The translations under genes and the position numbers were made by a program. DNA of 64,000 nt from Protula sp. h YS-2021 (lineage: Eukaryota > Annelida > Polychaeta > Sabellida > Serpulidae): assembly GCA_949752745.1 (NCBI GenBank), contig OX457026.1, positions 74,402,742-74,466,741 on the forward strand. The letters are read 5' to 3'. This document shows positions 46,011-59,092 of the stretch, one piece after another (within the stretch, counting starts at the first letter, position 1; every line of letters begins with the position of its first letter). The notes beneath the pieces were generated by a model. The model saw only the letters and a list, made by a program, of their open reading frames with translations. It was not told the DNA's origin and searched no databases.

Positions 46011-46961
46011 TCACCCGTGAGGCTGTTGTTCTGCGTTTTGGAGAAGCCATCGTTCTTCTTGCTTCTGCTCTGGGTTTGTGAATGAGTGATCTGCAACAAA
46101 AAGTTTAACCCGTAGTGGTCGGATAAAAGGATTCAAAGAATAAAGACCTATAAAGGAAACAATGACAGCCTTCTGCTTTTCTGACCTACATGCTTCGGAG
46201 ATCAGGTACAGGCAAAGCGCCTTGACCAGACCTTCAGCAGTCTGTTTCATCTGCAAGGCTGGGAGACTGGCATGTTCTAAGGTTTCCATCCCCTGAGTGA
46301 TAATATCCGTCTTTCGAGTTCTACAGGTAAGAAAGACCTTGTTAAATACTCCGTTCCCTTTCCTTACCTCTCTGTCAAGGACATGGATCTCGACCCTGTG
46401 TTTGCCGGAAGCTAAGGAGAGAAGAAATGTGAATCTTACCGCGGAACTGACTGGAAGGGAATTTACCCTGACGTGCCTCATCAACTGTGATAAGGCCATG
46501 TCTTCTCCTGGATCGTAGTCTGTTCTTGCTTCGTGCCTGGAATTAATGGCGGTTCTATAGCCCTCTATGGATCCCTACCTTTGACTGACCTTCCGTAACA
46601 GGGTGGTCCGGAAAATCATACTGCTATCCATTATGATCTGTACACTTTGGGTGTAGACTGTGTGTGACTACTTGCTTGGAAAATTCCTTTGCTTGTAAGA
46701 AGGACGGGCTAGGAACCACCGGTGCAGATTCAGCAGTTCTTCGTGACGAGGAGTCGGCACGGACTTGACTGCCTTGAAACGAAGAAGCTGAGTAAAACAC
46801 ACAGCTTCAGGAGACTTGGTGGAGACTTGCTTGTCAGACGAAGGGGCAAAGAGCTTCGGCGTCGACCACGGGCAACTGAGAACCGTCCAAACTGCCTGAG
46901 CCGACCAGGGGGAAATGGACCTGGGACGCTGAACCCTCATTGAATTGGCGAACAGATTCAC
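46011..46961 (-). pseudogene. Unidentified reading frames, possibly decayed element or exons
   Basis: A 162-codon frame (46011-46499) and a 97-codon frame (46668-46961) have higher GC than the surroundings. The first reads on upstream of its ATG through SRHEARTDYDPGED and continues MRHVRVNSLPVSSAVRFTFL. No domain was recognised and no clear splice sites join them. Confidence 0.25.
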
Positions 46962-47214
46962 AGTTTATGGTACCCCTTGTCTTGGGACTGACACTATTCA
47001 TTGAAAATACGATTTAGTTAGACACCTCTCGGGAAGGAGCCATTGCAAGACCTGTTCACATTTTCCCTGAAAATGAATTTCCCACCCCATCCAGAAAGGC
47101 ATCTGTCTCAATTTCTGTCTCTGGAGGAGGGGAGGGGGTGGAAGGAAACGCCATCGTTCATAATTTATAGGTCTGACTCCGGATACCGCGTGTTCTGAAA
47201 AATAGGGGAATCTG

Positions 47215-47911
47215 CACTGCGAAAAGCTGCCGAGTTATCGTTTGAGGGCAATGTCGCGGAGAATTGGAGACTTTTCGAGGAGGAATTCGAAATTTACTCC
47301 AATGCCGTCCCATACGACAAATCGCACAAGGTAAAGGCTTACACCCTTCTAAATTTAGCCGGACCAGAGGCAGTCAAACGCGCCAAAAACCTCACTTATT
47401 AACCGGAAATTAGAGAGGGTGATGAAACGGTGCAAGTGGATGAAAACAAAGAATACGTAGGAGCTATGCACCCCTCAACAGAACATCACGATGGAGCGTC
47501 ACCTGTTTTCAACAGATAAAAAAAAGCGAGGCAGTCGAATCCTACGTAAGCAGTCTAAAAGAGTAGGAGCGAACATGCGAGTTTGACGATCTTCTCGACA
47601 GTTTACTTCGTGACAGATTCGTTTCGGGGGTAGAGTCTGAACAACTACGCCCGGTGTTACTGAAAGAAAGGAATCTAACACCCACGAAAGCAGTTGAACT
47701 AGGCCAGCTCGATGAAATCACACAGTCCAGACTAAAACAGTTAAAAAGTTACATGGATATTCATGAGCTGTCACAGGGAGCACCTGCAAGGAAACACACT
47801 GACACGCCTGCTGAAAAACAAAGCCACACGCAAGCGTGCAGGCGCTGTGGAGATAAACACAGCACTCAAAGTCACTGCCGTGAAAGAAAAACAGTACAGC
47901 AAGTGCGGTAA
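47215..47911 (+). pseudogene. Gypsy Gag pseudogene with zinc knuckle
   Basis: Reads FEGNVAENWRLFEEEFEIYS and KVKAYTLLNLAGPEA, typical of Gypsy Gag N-termini. Then RFVSGVESEQLRPVLLKE and KAVELGQLDEITQSRLKQLK, and a CCHC knuckle CRRCGDKHSTQSHC. At least one stop and one shift interrupt it. Confidence 0.75.
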
Positions 47912-47959
47912 GTGACACCACTTCGCTAAAATTGACCTATCAGGGCCTCAAACTCAGTC

Positions 47960-48450
47960 CCGTGAACTTTGGCAGCACAGGTGCATGAGTGCGGCATGGA
48001 AGTGAAAAGTGAAGAAGAATACTTCATTGTTGAACACACGGGCATAAATAACTTCAAACAAACGATATTTAGTGCTGTGGACAGCAATTCAAGATGGTTT
48101 GAAGTTGCTGAGCTACTTAGAGCAGCAACAATCGTAGACAATTTGAAGCAACAGTTCAACCGGTTCGGGGTCCGCGAATCTCTGTATTCGGGCAGCAGGG
48201 CTCAATTTATGAGCAAAGAATTTAGAGTCTTTTGTCTGGATTGGGACATAAAATAGCATACAAGCAGCCCACACTTACCAAATTAATTCAACCGCAGAGC
48301 TTGCTGTCAAAAGCGCTAAAGCTCTAATGTCCAAATGCCACGAAGAGAGCAGCGATTTCAATCTGGCTGTGCTCGAACTCAAGAACGCACCCAGAGAAAG
48401 CATCTCTTTTCACCGACAGAATGGCTACTCTCGAAAAAGCTACGATCAAC
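47960..48450 (+). pseudogene. Integrase-core fragment
   Basis: VDSNSRWFEVAELLRAATIV, then FNRFGVRESLYSGSRAQFMS (normally F-G-x-P...D-N-G-x-Q-F) and, after a shift, STAELAVKSAKALMSKCHEE with the catalytic Glu. The Asp-Asn of the second catalytic site is replaced, so it is inactive. Confidence 0.7.
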
Positions 48451-48779
48451 ACTTCCAGTGTCGAAAGTCATGCTTAAACTTAAGTTCGTGAAACTCGTCC
48501 AAAAAATCTTAGGAAAGTAGACTACGTTTAAGCAAGAACTGCAACAAAACAGCAAAAAACTTAACACCACTTCGAAAGATACATATTGCACATATAAAAG
48601 AAAAAAGACATAAAACTTTAGCCGTGGTTAAAAAGCATCAAACTCGCCACACTCACATATTGCAGAAAGGCGGGAACACTGTGTAGAAGAAACAGCAGGG
48701 ATGTATAACAAGCAAGAGAGAAAATAAAAGGACGCGAAATCACCAACACCAGAATGTACGATTGATAGACAATTATGAA

Positions 48780-49680
48780 ATGAACAAATGTTGACATGTG
48801 AAGGTCCGTTTATGGTTACGGAATGTTGGGAAGCTTTATAATGCTTTAAGCCAAATAAATGAACTGGAAGTGATGGCATGCCTGCTGAGTTTTATAAAGA
48901 ATTTTGGAATATCATCGGTCCTAAACTGGTCGAATGTTTTAACTTTTCTAGACAAGTGGGCTTTCTCTCGACTTCGCAACGCTGAGGAATATTGACGTTG
49001 CTTGAAAAAATGCAAAGCTAATACAAAATAAAAGGGGGACCAGTAAGTCTTCTAAACACTGATTATAAAGTTTTTGCAAAAACTTTGGCGAAAAGGTTGG
49101 AGAAAGTCATATCAACTATTATACATCCCGATCAATCTGGTTTCGTAAAGGGAAGGTATATTGGTGAAAGTATTCGCTTCATAGAAGACCGAATAGATCA
49201 TTGCGACCGGGTAGGAGAAGAAGAGGTACTAGTTCAACTTGATTTTGAAAAGGCGTTCGACTCTATTGAATGGCCTTTCATGTTCTCAGCCCTCAATAAA
49301 TGTAACTTGGGTCCTGACTTTATCTTTTTAGTGAAATGTTGATACTCTAATATATACAGCTGTGTTGTTAATAATGGATTCTCGTCGCAATGGTTTGAGT
49401 TAGGTCTTGGGGTAAGACAGGGTTGCGGTCTCTTTTGTTTATTATTTATAATTTGTGCTGATGTGATGGGCGATAAAATCCGTAACAACGCAGATATTAA
49501 AGGTATTCAGATTGGTAGTAAATTCAACAAGCTAAACCAGTTTGCTGACGCTTGCATGTGTCTTTTAAAAAATATTATTTCTAACTATACATTAATTGAA
49601 ACTTTACGCGGGTTTTCGGAAATTTTAGGTTTAAAATTGAACACCGATAAGTCTGTCTTGATATTTTTAGGTCCTTGAGA
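48780..49680 (+). pseudogene. LINE reverse transcriptase pseudogene
   Basis: Conserved blocks in order: CEGPFMVTECWEAL, TGSDGMPAEFYKEFW (one frame removed), VSLLNTDYKVFAKTLAKRLE, HPDQSGFVKGRYIGESIRFI, VLVQLDFEKAFDSIEWPFMF (motif A), GLGVRQGCGL (motif B region), and KLNQFADACMCLLKN where the catalytic F-A-D-D has become F-A-D-A. SEILGLKLNTDKS follows. The HPDQSGFVKGR and KAFDSIEW styles indicate the L1/Tx1 group. Confidence 0.85.
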
Positions 49681-51087
49681 GAAAAAAACGAAACTGTTCA
49701 TAACATGTCTGTCCAAAGAGACTCGTTCAACATGTTGGGCAAACAAATTGGAAGAAACAACATCTCATTAACTTTGAAACAAGGCTAGAAAAAATTTTAA
49801 ACATATGGTCTCAACGGGATCTAAGTATTATGGGGAAAATTACAATTTCAAAAATCTTCGCCATCTCTTATGTTATGTATCCAATGTCAGCCACAGAAAT
49901 TGAATATAATTTTGAGCAACTTTTTTTGGAACAACACAACACCACCAAAAGTAAAGCATAGTGTTTTAATAGCCGATTATGATAACAGTGGTCTTAAAAG
50001 TCTTGATGTAAAATGTCAGTTAAAGGCTTTGAGAATGCAGTGGATATGGGGGATAATAGGGGGAGAGGGCTGGAACCACTATGCCAAAGAGGCTCTTATA
50101 CCATTTGGAGGGCTAAAATTTTGCTTAGATGTGACTATGAGACCTGATATTTATCATATATTCCCTAATTCTATGGGAGAAAGTTAGATTTTGCGAAAGA
50201 CGTCATGATTTCTTTTGAATCAGAAAATATTGTATGGAACAATAAAAAAAAATTAGTTCAAGGTAAAAGCATATTTTTAAGGGACTGGTTTGTTATCGGG
50301 GTAGTTTTTATTCAAGAACTTATCAAAACAGATGGAACTTTCTTATCATTTACAGAGTTTACAAATTGTTTCCACATCAGAACAAACTTTTTGAGATATT
50401 CAGGGGTTACTTCGGCTACTAAACACTCTGTATTGGTGCAAGATGTAAAACACTCCTAGACCATCCATGGATTTCAAAAGTAATGTGTTCAGGTTCGTAA
50501 GTGGGAAAAATTTTGATATTTCAATGGCAAAAAGTCGAATGTTCTATAATGAATTTTTATTCCTTGAGTCATCGGCACCAGCCTCAGTGAGAATGTGGTT
50601 TTCTGATGAAAATATATTAGAAGAAACAATTTATCGCAGCCTACCCCTGAGTAGGGAAAGCATAAGACAGCGAAGGTATTATCATTCCAATTCAATGTAA
50701 TACATAATACCATCAATACGGGGACTAATTTCAAAAGGTAAAAAAATAAAGGATAATGATTTATGCGAATTTTGTGATACCAATTTGAGAGATACGGTTG
50801 TTCGTGCATTGATTGAACGTCCTGTCACGCAAATGTTCGCCAAAGAGTTACTTAATTTTGTACATCCTACGAATGTAATATTTCAAAATTTAAGTAGAGC
50901 AGAATTTCTTTTCGGTTCCGAAAACCCTGCAGTAAATACGATCCTATTGCTCCTAAAAATATGTCATATCAGAACATACAAGAAAAAAGTTTCATTGTAC
51001 TGGCTACCTAACGAAATATTTAAAAGAGTAGAAGTTGAGAGAAAGAATGTCGGCGGAGAGATTCCAAAAAAAATATTACCAATTTGA
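49681..51087 (+). pseudogene. LINE C-terminal region
   Basis: Frames at 49870-50187, 50205-50459, 50467-50700 and 50785-51087 together show ILSNFFWNNTTPPKVKHSVL, SLDVKCQLKALRMQWIWGII and a final NDLCEFCDTNLRD-type Cys motif, as in L1/Tx1 C-termini. Each break is a shift or stop. Confidence 0.6.
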
Positions 51088-51507
51088 AAATGTAGTTACA
51101 CAAAGTGAAGAATTACTTGTGAACATTGGTTAAATTGTGCAAGATGGCGGAATGAGAACAAATTAATGCTAGTTGTGTGTATGTAGTGGCGTTCCGTTCT
51201 AATTGTATGAACGTCTTTGTTGTATCCTGTAATTAGGAAAATAAAACTACTATTAAAAACAAAAAGCCTTTCCCCGTACAAATATACCGTCTTGCTTGTG
51301 AATGCTTGGGTAGATTCACAACAAGTCCTACCAGTAAGGTGTTTTTGAGTAGCTAGGTTGTCTGTTGATGGGCTGTCTCTCGTTTATATTCTTTAGCATA
51401 CAGTTGAAAACGGTGTTTTCAAAACTATGGAAGTCATGGTCGTATATGGCTATCCAAATTTAACAACACTCCCACAAATGTTGCGGACAAAACACAACAT
51501 AAACATA

Positions 51508-52392
51508 CCAGAACCCCTGGGTACGACCACCCCGCGAATAAGACCACCCGCAAATACGACTGCTTTCCACCAGAACCAAATTTAATCCATTCACTTCTAT
51601 TATAACGGAGCCCCACAAATCATAACTACAACCAAAGATCACTTTTCTCAGTCCCAAACGCACTTTCAACCCCGCAAATTAGACCATTGTTTACTTCCCT
51701 ATTGGGTTGACTTGAGTTGTGTGCAAACAAGACATATGCATGCCAGTTAAGGGGATTAGGCAATTCTCAAAACAAACAAATATCAAATAGAATGGGAATG
51801 GGGCATTTGATAGCAACTTCTGTACATGAATCGTCTTTTGATTATGGAGATCAGTTGGAAATAAGTGCAACTGATCATACTAAATTTGAATTGCGCTTGA
51901 AACTTCAGCTTTGGATCTCATCTTTGGATTTCAACTTTGGCTTTGGATCAGTTATAATTACTATAGGCCTATTCAAGCACTAATGGCACATTAAAGCACT
52001 AATCTCTTGATTTGAATCCTTGCAGTGATTACAATGGATATTTTGTACACCAACAGCATTAATAAAGCCTTAACATCTCAACTTTGAGCTCAACTCCTGT
52101 TTTCAATTGGTTTGTGATTCTGTATATAAACTCCAAATAAATAATTTTTAATTTAAATGATCATTTTGATACAAAGATATCAATAAAAATAGAGCGTATT
52201 AGGTAAATACATGATTGTGTAATTAATATTTGTTTGTTTATTCACTAACATTCAAGAGTCCATTATGATCCAATAATGTTCCAACATGCGACACCTTGCT
52301 TGGAACCCCGCAAAAAGACCATCCGACAAATGCGATCATTTTGGATCAGTTCTGTAGGTGGTCCTATTTCCGGGGTTCTGGTGTATAGGTTT
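51508..52392. mobile_element. pogo/Tigger-like MITE
   Basis: Left end TACCAGAACCCCTGGGTACG, continuing ACCACC. The right end on the minus strand is ACCAGAACCCCGGAAATAGG, also continuing ACCACC. The CAGAACCCC...GACCACC pattern is that of pogo/Tigger ends. Additional GACCAC and CGACC copies lie just inside the termini. There is no transposase. Confidence 0.6.
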
Positions 52393-53479
52393 ATTCTTTT
52401 ATGAAAATCGTTTAGATAGTTTAGCAACATTGCAACTATTTTCTTTTAATAGATACTTAGTTTAAGTAATTTATAAATATTTTTACTGCATATAGCAATT
52501 ATTGCACATGACTTTGCCAGTTAAAATTATCTATTATCAATTCGAAAATGCTTTGTATTCAATTCATAGTTATATTTTAAATTTTAATTTAGGATGTTCA
52601 TTAACTTTCTGGAGTAATTTTGTTTTCAGCTTTCTAATTTTAAACATATGCGGTAGTAATGGGAAACAGTTCTTGTCGGCATGAGTGCCTTATATTCACA
52701 AATTTATAAATTTCCTAATGATCATATTCCACAAAACCACGCAGTTTAAGCATTTCAAACTTCATTAAAATGACATTATATGTTTTAATAAAATATAAAA
52801 ATTATATGTACTCCACTGACTATGCACAAAGCAAGTCCCTGAAAAAAATAATTTGTAAAAGAACGACCCAGTACAAACTACGGATAAAGCTAGTTACTGG
52901 TATATAAAGATACACAATGCATCCAAATATCCACTATACTAGAGCATTTTCTGTAAGAAAATTTACATCATTTACAATCACAGAAAGGATAAAAAAATGA
53001 ATGGCAAGGGTCGATGGTAAAAATTTGAATTAACCAGAAATAACAACTTTGAAAAATATAACTTGGCACCCGGTTTTCTTCCACATAGCAGCTGCCCTTT
53101 TTTTCTTTGTCGTGCTGTTAAAAACCTAGATATTTTACATATAAACAATATATAAATGACTCGCAAAACAGGCTAAGCTTGTGCTAAAAGTTAAAAAGGA
53201 GTGATGACTGACACGTAAAGCTTTGCTTGGATGGTAATAACATAGATTTATTTCAGTGTAGTAATATTTATATTACACTGCCTGGGTAGATGTTTCTTTC
53301 TGTATGAACAGCTGAAAGTTTTTATTTTTATTATTTACAGGGTTTTCATGAAACAAGTGTGAGGCTTTCTAACTTGCAACACTGGAGCCATATAATAAGA
53401 AAAATAGATCACTTGCAACCATTCAAGTTGCATTCAGGGCGCTTGAAAACCATTTATCCATAAAATTAGGTAGAATGGA
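52393..53479. other. No gene recognised
   Basis: Strongly AT-rich sequence, without supported features. Confidence 0.5.
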
Positions 53480-53550
53480 ACAATGCAGCGAGTCATTTAT
53501 TGGCCTTTCGGCTGACGCTTCAACTGCCAATAAATGACTTACTGCATTGT
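53480..53550. repeat. Hairpin with 25 bp arms
   Basis: ACAATGCAGCGAGTCATTTATTGGC-type left arm (53480-53504) pairs with 53526-53550 with two mismatches and a 21-base loop. Confidence 0.9.
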
Positions 53551-53861
53551 CTCAACAACCTTACCATATCGCTTGTACGCACGAACAAACTGATTTTAGA
53601 AGATGTTTTAAGCAGGTAAAAGAAATAGGTTAGCCGGAAGAGTAAAGTATAAGGGGCCTGTTATTGTTATTTTTGGTAAAAATATTCCAATAACAAAGCA
53701 AAATATAGTATTTAGCCATTTTAGTGTAATTATTAGAGGTGTGTGAGAATGTTTAAAACACAGAAAAAGAGTTGCAAAACATTAATAATGTCTTGTTTCC
53801 GAAGTAGTTGAAGCTTCTTCAGATTGAAAATATATGTTGCAAATCTTGCTAAGAGGCAAAG

Positions 53862-54066
53862 CCGTGTGTCACATTAAGAGAAAACCAACTCCATCTGTAA
53901 CAGCGATATTGCCAGCACGCAAAATAGTGTAACACATTAACGGAAAACCAGCTCCATCTGTAACAGCCATATTGGCAACGCATATGTGATTTGTTAACAG
54001 AGAGCCAACTGCATCTGTAATAGCGATCTTGGCAGTATGCCGTGTGCCACATTGACGGAAAACCAC
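53862..54066. repeat. About 60 bp tandem repeat, three and a half copies
   Basis: AACTCCATCTGTAACAGCGA, AGCTCCATCTGTAACAGCCA and AACTGCATCTGTAATAGCGA recur at about 60-base spacing, with GTGTMACACATTAACGGAAA-like starts. Trp/Ser-rich minus-strand frames come from it. Confidence 0.88.
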
Positions 54067-57000
54067 GCAACACACCATCAGTTTTCTCATGGTTTGCTGT
54101 AATTTTGCGGGTAGCAATTATATACGGATTTAAGGTGTAATAAAGATGCAAAATACTGTTCGTATCACGCATACACAGTGTATGTTAAACATTAACACAG
54201 TTATTGATGCTTCTATGCGTTTTCTAAGGACCGAAGATAAAAGCGGTAATGCAATAACAATAACATTAAGACAACATGCAAGTAATAATGCCATTAACTT
54301 GTTATGGTATAAAAGAAATAACATGCAAAAACGGCGTTTGCCGTGTCTTCGTCCTGGTTTCGTCTTTTATTGCTTGACTCAAAGTTTGACATTCGATGGA
54401 AGATATTGAAATGTAAAAGCATCAAACATGGTCAAAATGATATTCTGAATAACAATTTAATAAAGAACACCTAGATAAAATCGATAACGCGCAGTGGTAG
54501 GATATGAAACAAGTAAAATTTTAATCTTAAAGACGGCATCATTATAAGTCAGTGCCAGATGCTGGGAAGTAAAAACTGTAGCAAGCTTATTTAATTTTCT
54601 AAAATTTAAATAATTTAAAATTATGTAAATGGATTAAAATGTGAGCTGACAGTTTTTTTTATAATAGAAGCCATTATTTACGATAGAACACAATGAGCTT
54701 TGAAAACAATGAATTTCAGGTAAAATTTAGAGTACCTGGAGAGGTATTTTAACATATTTTATGCTATAGTGTTTAGTAAATCACCTGCATAATATCAATT
54801 GACAATATACGGTGTATTTTTACATCATCTTCAGAGCAAACTTTGAGATATTTAACCCTTCATGTTTAAGTACACATATGTAAGGACACTGAATGTCGTC
54901 ACGCGCCACGTTTATCAGGCATTTATTATTGCATGTTTTGTTGCTGAGTGAGCGATGCCTCTTTCAATTTTTATGTATTTTTATAATAACAGAGGAAGGC
55001 AAAAAAAACAAAAGAGGGCTTTTTCTTTTGACATTTTCTACTAGCAGGTTGCATAAAATAAAAGTTTGCCATCCTCTACATAATATATATGGCCCAGTTC
55101 TTTTTAATTTCAATAACACAAAATAATAAGTGCCAGCATAATTACTTATTGTCAGTCATTTAGTTCAAAATCCTATACGACATAATTTGGAAACTGAGGA
55201 ACCAGAAAAAACTGAAATATCGCCAACCCAACATAAAAATTCTGTTGAAGCTATAGATAAGCTGTGACAAGAAAAAACCTGTCTGCAAACTGAAGAACCT
55301 TGTCAGTGTCACGTTAAGAAAAAGCCCACCAATAAATATAAAAATAAAATATATGGCACTTCATACTACAGGGGTTCTGGGGTACACACGTACAGATTAG
55401 TTACTATGCATGCCCATGACTTTTAAAACAATCATGATATACGGATTGTCAAATTTAAAAAAGTAACTAATTTTTTAACTAGATAGGAACGCAATTGTTA
55501 ATTTGTCCCTAAAGCGATGAGTGACACATTTTATATAAAACATCCAGTTCACGATATTATATACAGTCGCAGCTGGAATGGACACTGCTCCATTCATAAA
55601 ACAAAGTATATATAGGCACTTACGGTCAGATGTGTGTTTGTACACTGTGGGTGAAATGCTGAGACCAACTGACAATTATTGTCCTTTCTTAAAGGAACTG
55701 GTACTGCATGGTGACGGCGTCAGATCCCCATTCCCACCCTCATCCCGCTCCCACCTTTATCCGAATATTTTTTACATGCATGGTAATACATATGCCACTA
55801 AATGCCCAACCCCGTGTTGATACTACCAGAAAGAATCTAACGGTAATCTTGTTGTATGTAGTGTAAAAATTGTGGAACTGTGTAAACCTCGAAAAGAAAA
55901 GCACAAAAACCGCAATGTTTATAAATGAATACATGAGCACAAAGAAAGATTTGCCACTGCTGTGTTTAAGCTGAGATTTGTTTTTCAAACAAAAGAAGCA
56001 GCAACTAAATGTAAAACTGATGAAAACCCCGTCAGAAACATCTACATGACAAAGAGTCTAGTGTAACACAGGTGACTATGAATAATGAAACCATGCTGGA
56101 AAGGAACACTTACTAAGCTTACTAAGTAGTCTTTGAGTTTCATCGAATTTTATTCTCATCAACTTAGTTGATTAAGGCTAAAGCGTAAACAAATCCAAAT
56201 CAAGATTTCCATGTTGGACTTTGACTATATTTGTGGCACAATGCAGGGCAAAGCTTCGTGTTAAATTGAATTAAAATTCAGTTAGTTTAATATGAAAATT
56301 ATGGAGGAAGGAAACTTAATTTTCACGTACTTTATTGCAATACAGAACCACGCATACACCTGTGGTTGTTCAGCATTGGTAGCTGTTACATGAGGATTGT
56401 GGTTCACATAGATCACTGCCCATGGCCCCATAATAAAGCATATCATGTAGTGTTACAATGTTGTTGTAGTCCATGGATCATGTTGCTTTCATATTCAATA
56501 TATATTTTGAAATACTTTGGGAGCGACGTAAGGCAAACTCTAATCCATCTTCGCAACTTAAAAAATGGACGCATTTCTTGTTTTCAACGAAGCAAAACAT
56601 TTCCACATTTTTAAAACTTTATTATTGATTACCATTGCATGATCTCATCATCTTCAAATTCAATTGGTTGACACATATAGGACTCTCTCAGCAGACTAAT
56701 GCCGTCTGCATTTCAAATGCATTGTCTATTGCCACAGGTTCATGTCATTACACTCAGCGACTATAATTATTACGTGTGTGTGTCTGTGTTTTTTTCTCTC
56801 CTAAGCAAACAGATACTATGTCATTTATCTTTACCAAAAGAAAATTTCTAATGGCTTATTCTGATGCTATATGTATCACATACTAGTTTCACACACTAGT
56901 TCTCGTTGTATTTTCATTCCAGCGGTACAGTTTCTTTGTGGTTGTTTCTATTTGCTGGATATTACCAAAAACACTTTGACAGTCGCGTGGGTATTAGGAG

Positions 57001-57354
57001 TAGGGCTGCAAATATACGAGAATAAAATGGAGATGTCAGACAACATGATTGCAAAACCTTTCGCACTATATTACCAAACACGACTATGTGAACTATGCAG
57101 TTCTACAGCAAAACCTTATAGTTTTGACATTCAACTTATTTTGTCCCTAATATACCGGAGTCCAGAATAGGCAGGTTCTATACACCAGGGACCTAGTAGC
57201 AGCAAATAAATGTTATATTTAATATAACTAATTATGTGGTTTGTTACAACAACAGTTCGATTTAGGTTACTATATTTTTAGCACATGTAAACATCTTATA
57301 AAAGGAGATCGCGATTTCCTACAATTACAGCCATGTGGTAATTTTGGTATCCCG
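54067..57354. other. No gene recognised
   Basis: AT-rich sequence of over 3 kb with only short uninformative frames. A short TG-rich stretch lies near 56775-56790. Confidence 0.5.
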
Positions 57355-57975
57355 ACAATTCGTCTAAAGTGTTTGAGTACGACAATTCGTCTAATTCACA
57401 ATAAATAATATTTTTGCAATTTGGCTGCAAATTTACCTGTTCAAAGGGCAAGTACTCCGGCTCATGCAGATCAAAAGTATGTTCACTAAACTACACTAGC
57501 AGTCCCTCAGTGCCACAGGATGTCTATAGAACCGGTGTTGGAGACATGCTAATCCTACGCCTTAATCCCTACAGATTTAATCCTGAGAAACATACCGGTC
57601 ACAAGAAAGGTATTTAAACTATGTAAAATTTATGGGGTTATGCACAATATCTGTGCAACATGGAGATAATACAAAGTGGAAGAGGCTAGAGGCTAAAATT
57701 CTGCTTAATGGTTTTATGTACAATAAGAAAAATGAAACAAACGATTTATTACTTGGTATTGCCTTAGGCGTAATATGTGAGAATGTATTTACAGACTTTT
57801 TGTTCAGTAAATCTCACACATAGTTATTCTGTTTTGCCAGCGAAATATAGTTGTAAATTAGAAAGTTGGTGAAAACGTAATTTGACATTTAGATAAATTG
57901 TCACTTTAGATCAATTGTCGGTAGGTGAATTGTCGCTAGACGAATTGTCGCTGGATGAATTGTCTCTAGACGAAT
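57355..57975. mobile_element. MITE whose inverted ends are 15 bp tandem repeats
   Basis: The left part has CGACAATTCGTCTAA twice (57355-57394). The right part (57912-57975) has four copies of the inverse, GAATTGTCGCTAGAC, with point variants. The interior has no recognised coding region. The repeated Glu-Leu-Ser-Leu-Asp frame at the right end is repeat-derived. Confidence 0.65.
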
Positions 57976-59060
57976 TCATCTTCACAATCTACTTAACTTT
58001 TTGTTCGCTTTATTTGAAACTGATTTTTTTTCTCTTAGAGCCTATCTTCTCTTCCTTGCTTCATACGCGCATCATTATGCACAAAGCTTTACACTCCTTA
58101 TTTGATATCAGTGTGCAACGGGAATCTGTTTCTCAGAAGCAAAATATTGAACACTTGGCCAAAAAAATGATATTTTTAAAATCACTTTTTCCATTTGAGT
58201 AGAGTTTTTAAAACTTTTCAGCCTGATTTTGGTTTGCTACTTGCTATGTGTTTTTTTAGATTCCGAAACCTTTCTTAGAAACTTTTTTTTGTCAGTTCGA
58301 AACCTCTCTAGACAGCTTTGCTACTTACGCTTTGGAACGTCATCCTCCCCCCCCCCACCCCCCGCCCTTACCAAGAATTGCGCGTGGCTGAAGCTGATAA
58401 TTTATATATTACATCCAGTGTATTTAAAATGACCAGGTAATATTTTCAGCGTATACAAATAAAGCACACATCATTTGTATAATAGAGTATAGCTGTTGAC
58501 GCAGGCGAGACGCTTGTGCAAGTGCTGTTGCAACCCTTGCGTGTTGCTTTTGATGATAAAAATCATAAAAATGAAAACATAGGAGAAAGAAAAAAGTGAA
58601 GTACATAATACTACGTAAATTCAAAATTTGGTGGTCCTAGAGACAGAGGCCCGAGGTCCGAAAAATTGGCCCCGTATAACTTCAATATACTCTTTGCAAG
58701 TCTTCGGCTTGCCAAGTGTTAATTAACTCGCCTTCTGTGAGAAGCACAGCGTAATATGATGCACTCCAGACTAAGAAAAAACAGTCCGAGCAAATAAACT
58801 TCGTGGCTGTGGGAAGAGACTTATGTGCACTGTTACATTTTGGAGACAAAAGTCTGTTGCCCACAGGTTACCCTTATTAACTTATTACGGTGCATTCGCA
58901 GACCTTTAGCTAAAAAGTGTTGGTAGCCAGGTGTTCTCGTTAAACAGGACTTAGAGCCGTACAAATCAATGGTTTTTCTCACACAGTCACTGTGCTTTTC
59001 TGACACACTGACATAAAACTGTCCTCAGCTCACACTTGTCCGCATAGACAGGGCTTCCGA
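57976..59060. other. No gene; repeat fragments
   Basis: C-run at 58345-58362 and a short piece of the CAAGCC/GGCTTG interspersed repeat end at about 58694-58723 (minus strand). No coding region. Confidence 0.45.
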
Positions 59061-59092
59061 AGGACAGGTTTTACTGTATACTGTATACTGAC
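59005..59092. mobile_element. pogo/Tigger-like end fragment
   Basis: ACTTGTCCGCATAGACAGGG and CCGAAGGACAGGTTTTACTG, followed by TA. Same terminal type as 4240-4400. Confidence 0.4.

Larger units (their letters stand above)
47200..48480 (+). mobile_element. Gypsy-type LTR retrotransposon relic, internally deleted
   Basis: A Gag region (about 47215-47910) ends in a CCHC zinc knuckle. It is followed immediately by integrase-core sequence (about 47960-48450). Protease, reverse transcriptase and RNase H are missing. Stops and shifts occur in Gag (a stop near 47400). Terminal repeats were not identified. Confidence 0.7.
48540..51265 (+). mobile_element. Non-LTR retrotransposon (LINE, L1/Tx1-like), 5' truncated
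   Basis: Reverse transcriptase and C-terminal parts lie in order across many frames, with no endonuclease seen upstream. It ends with AT-rich GGAAAATAAAACTACTATTA near 51237-51256. It abuts the Gypsy relic. Confidence 0.75.
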
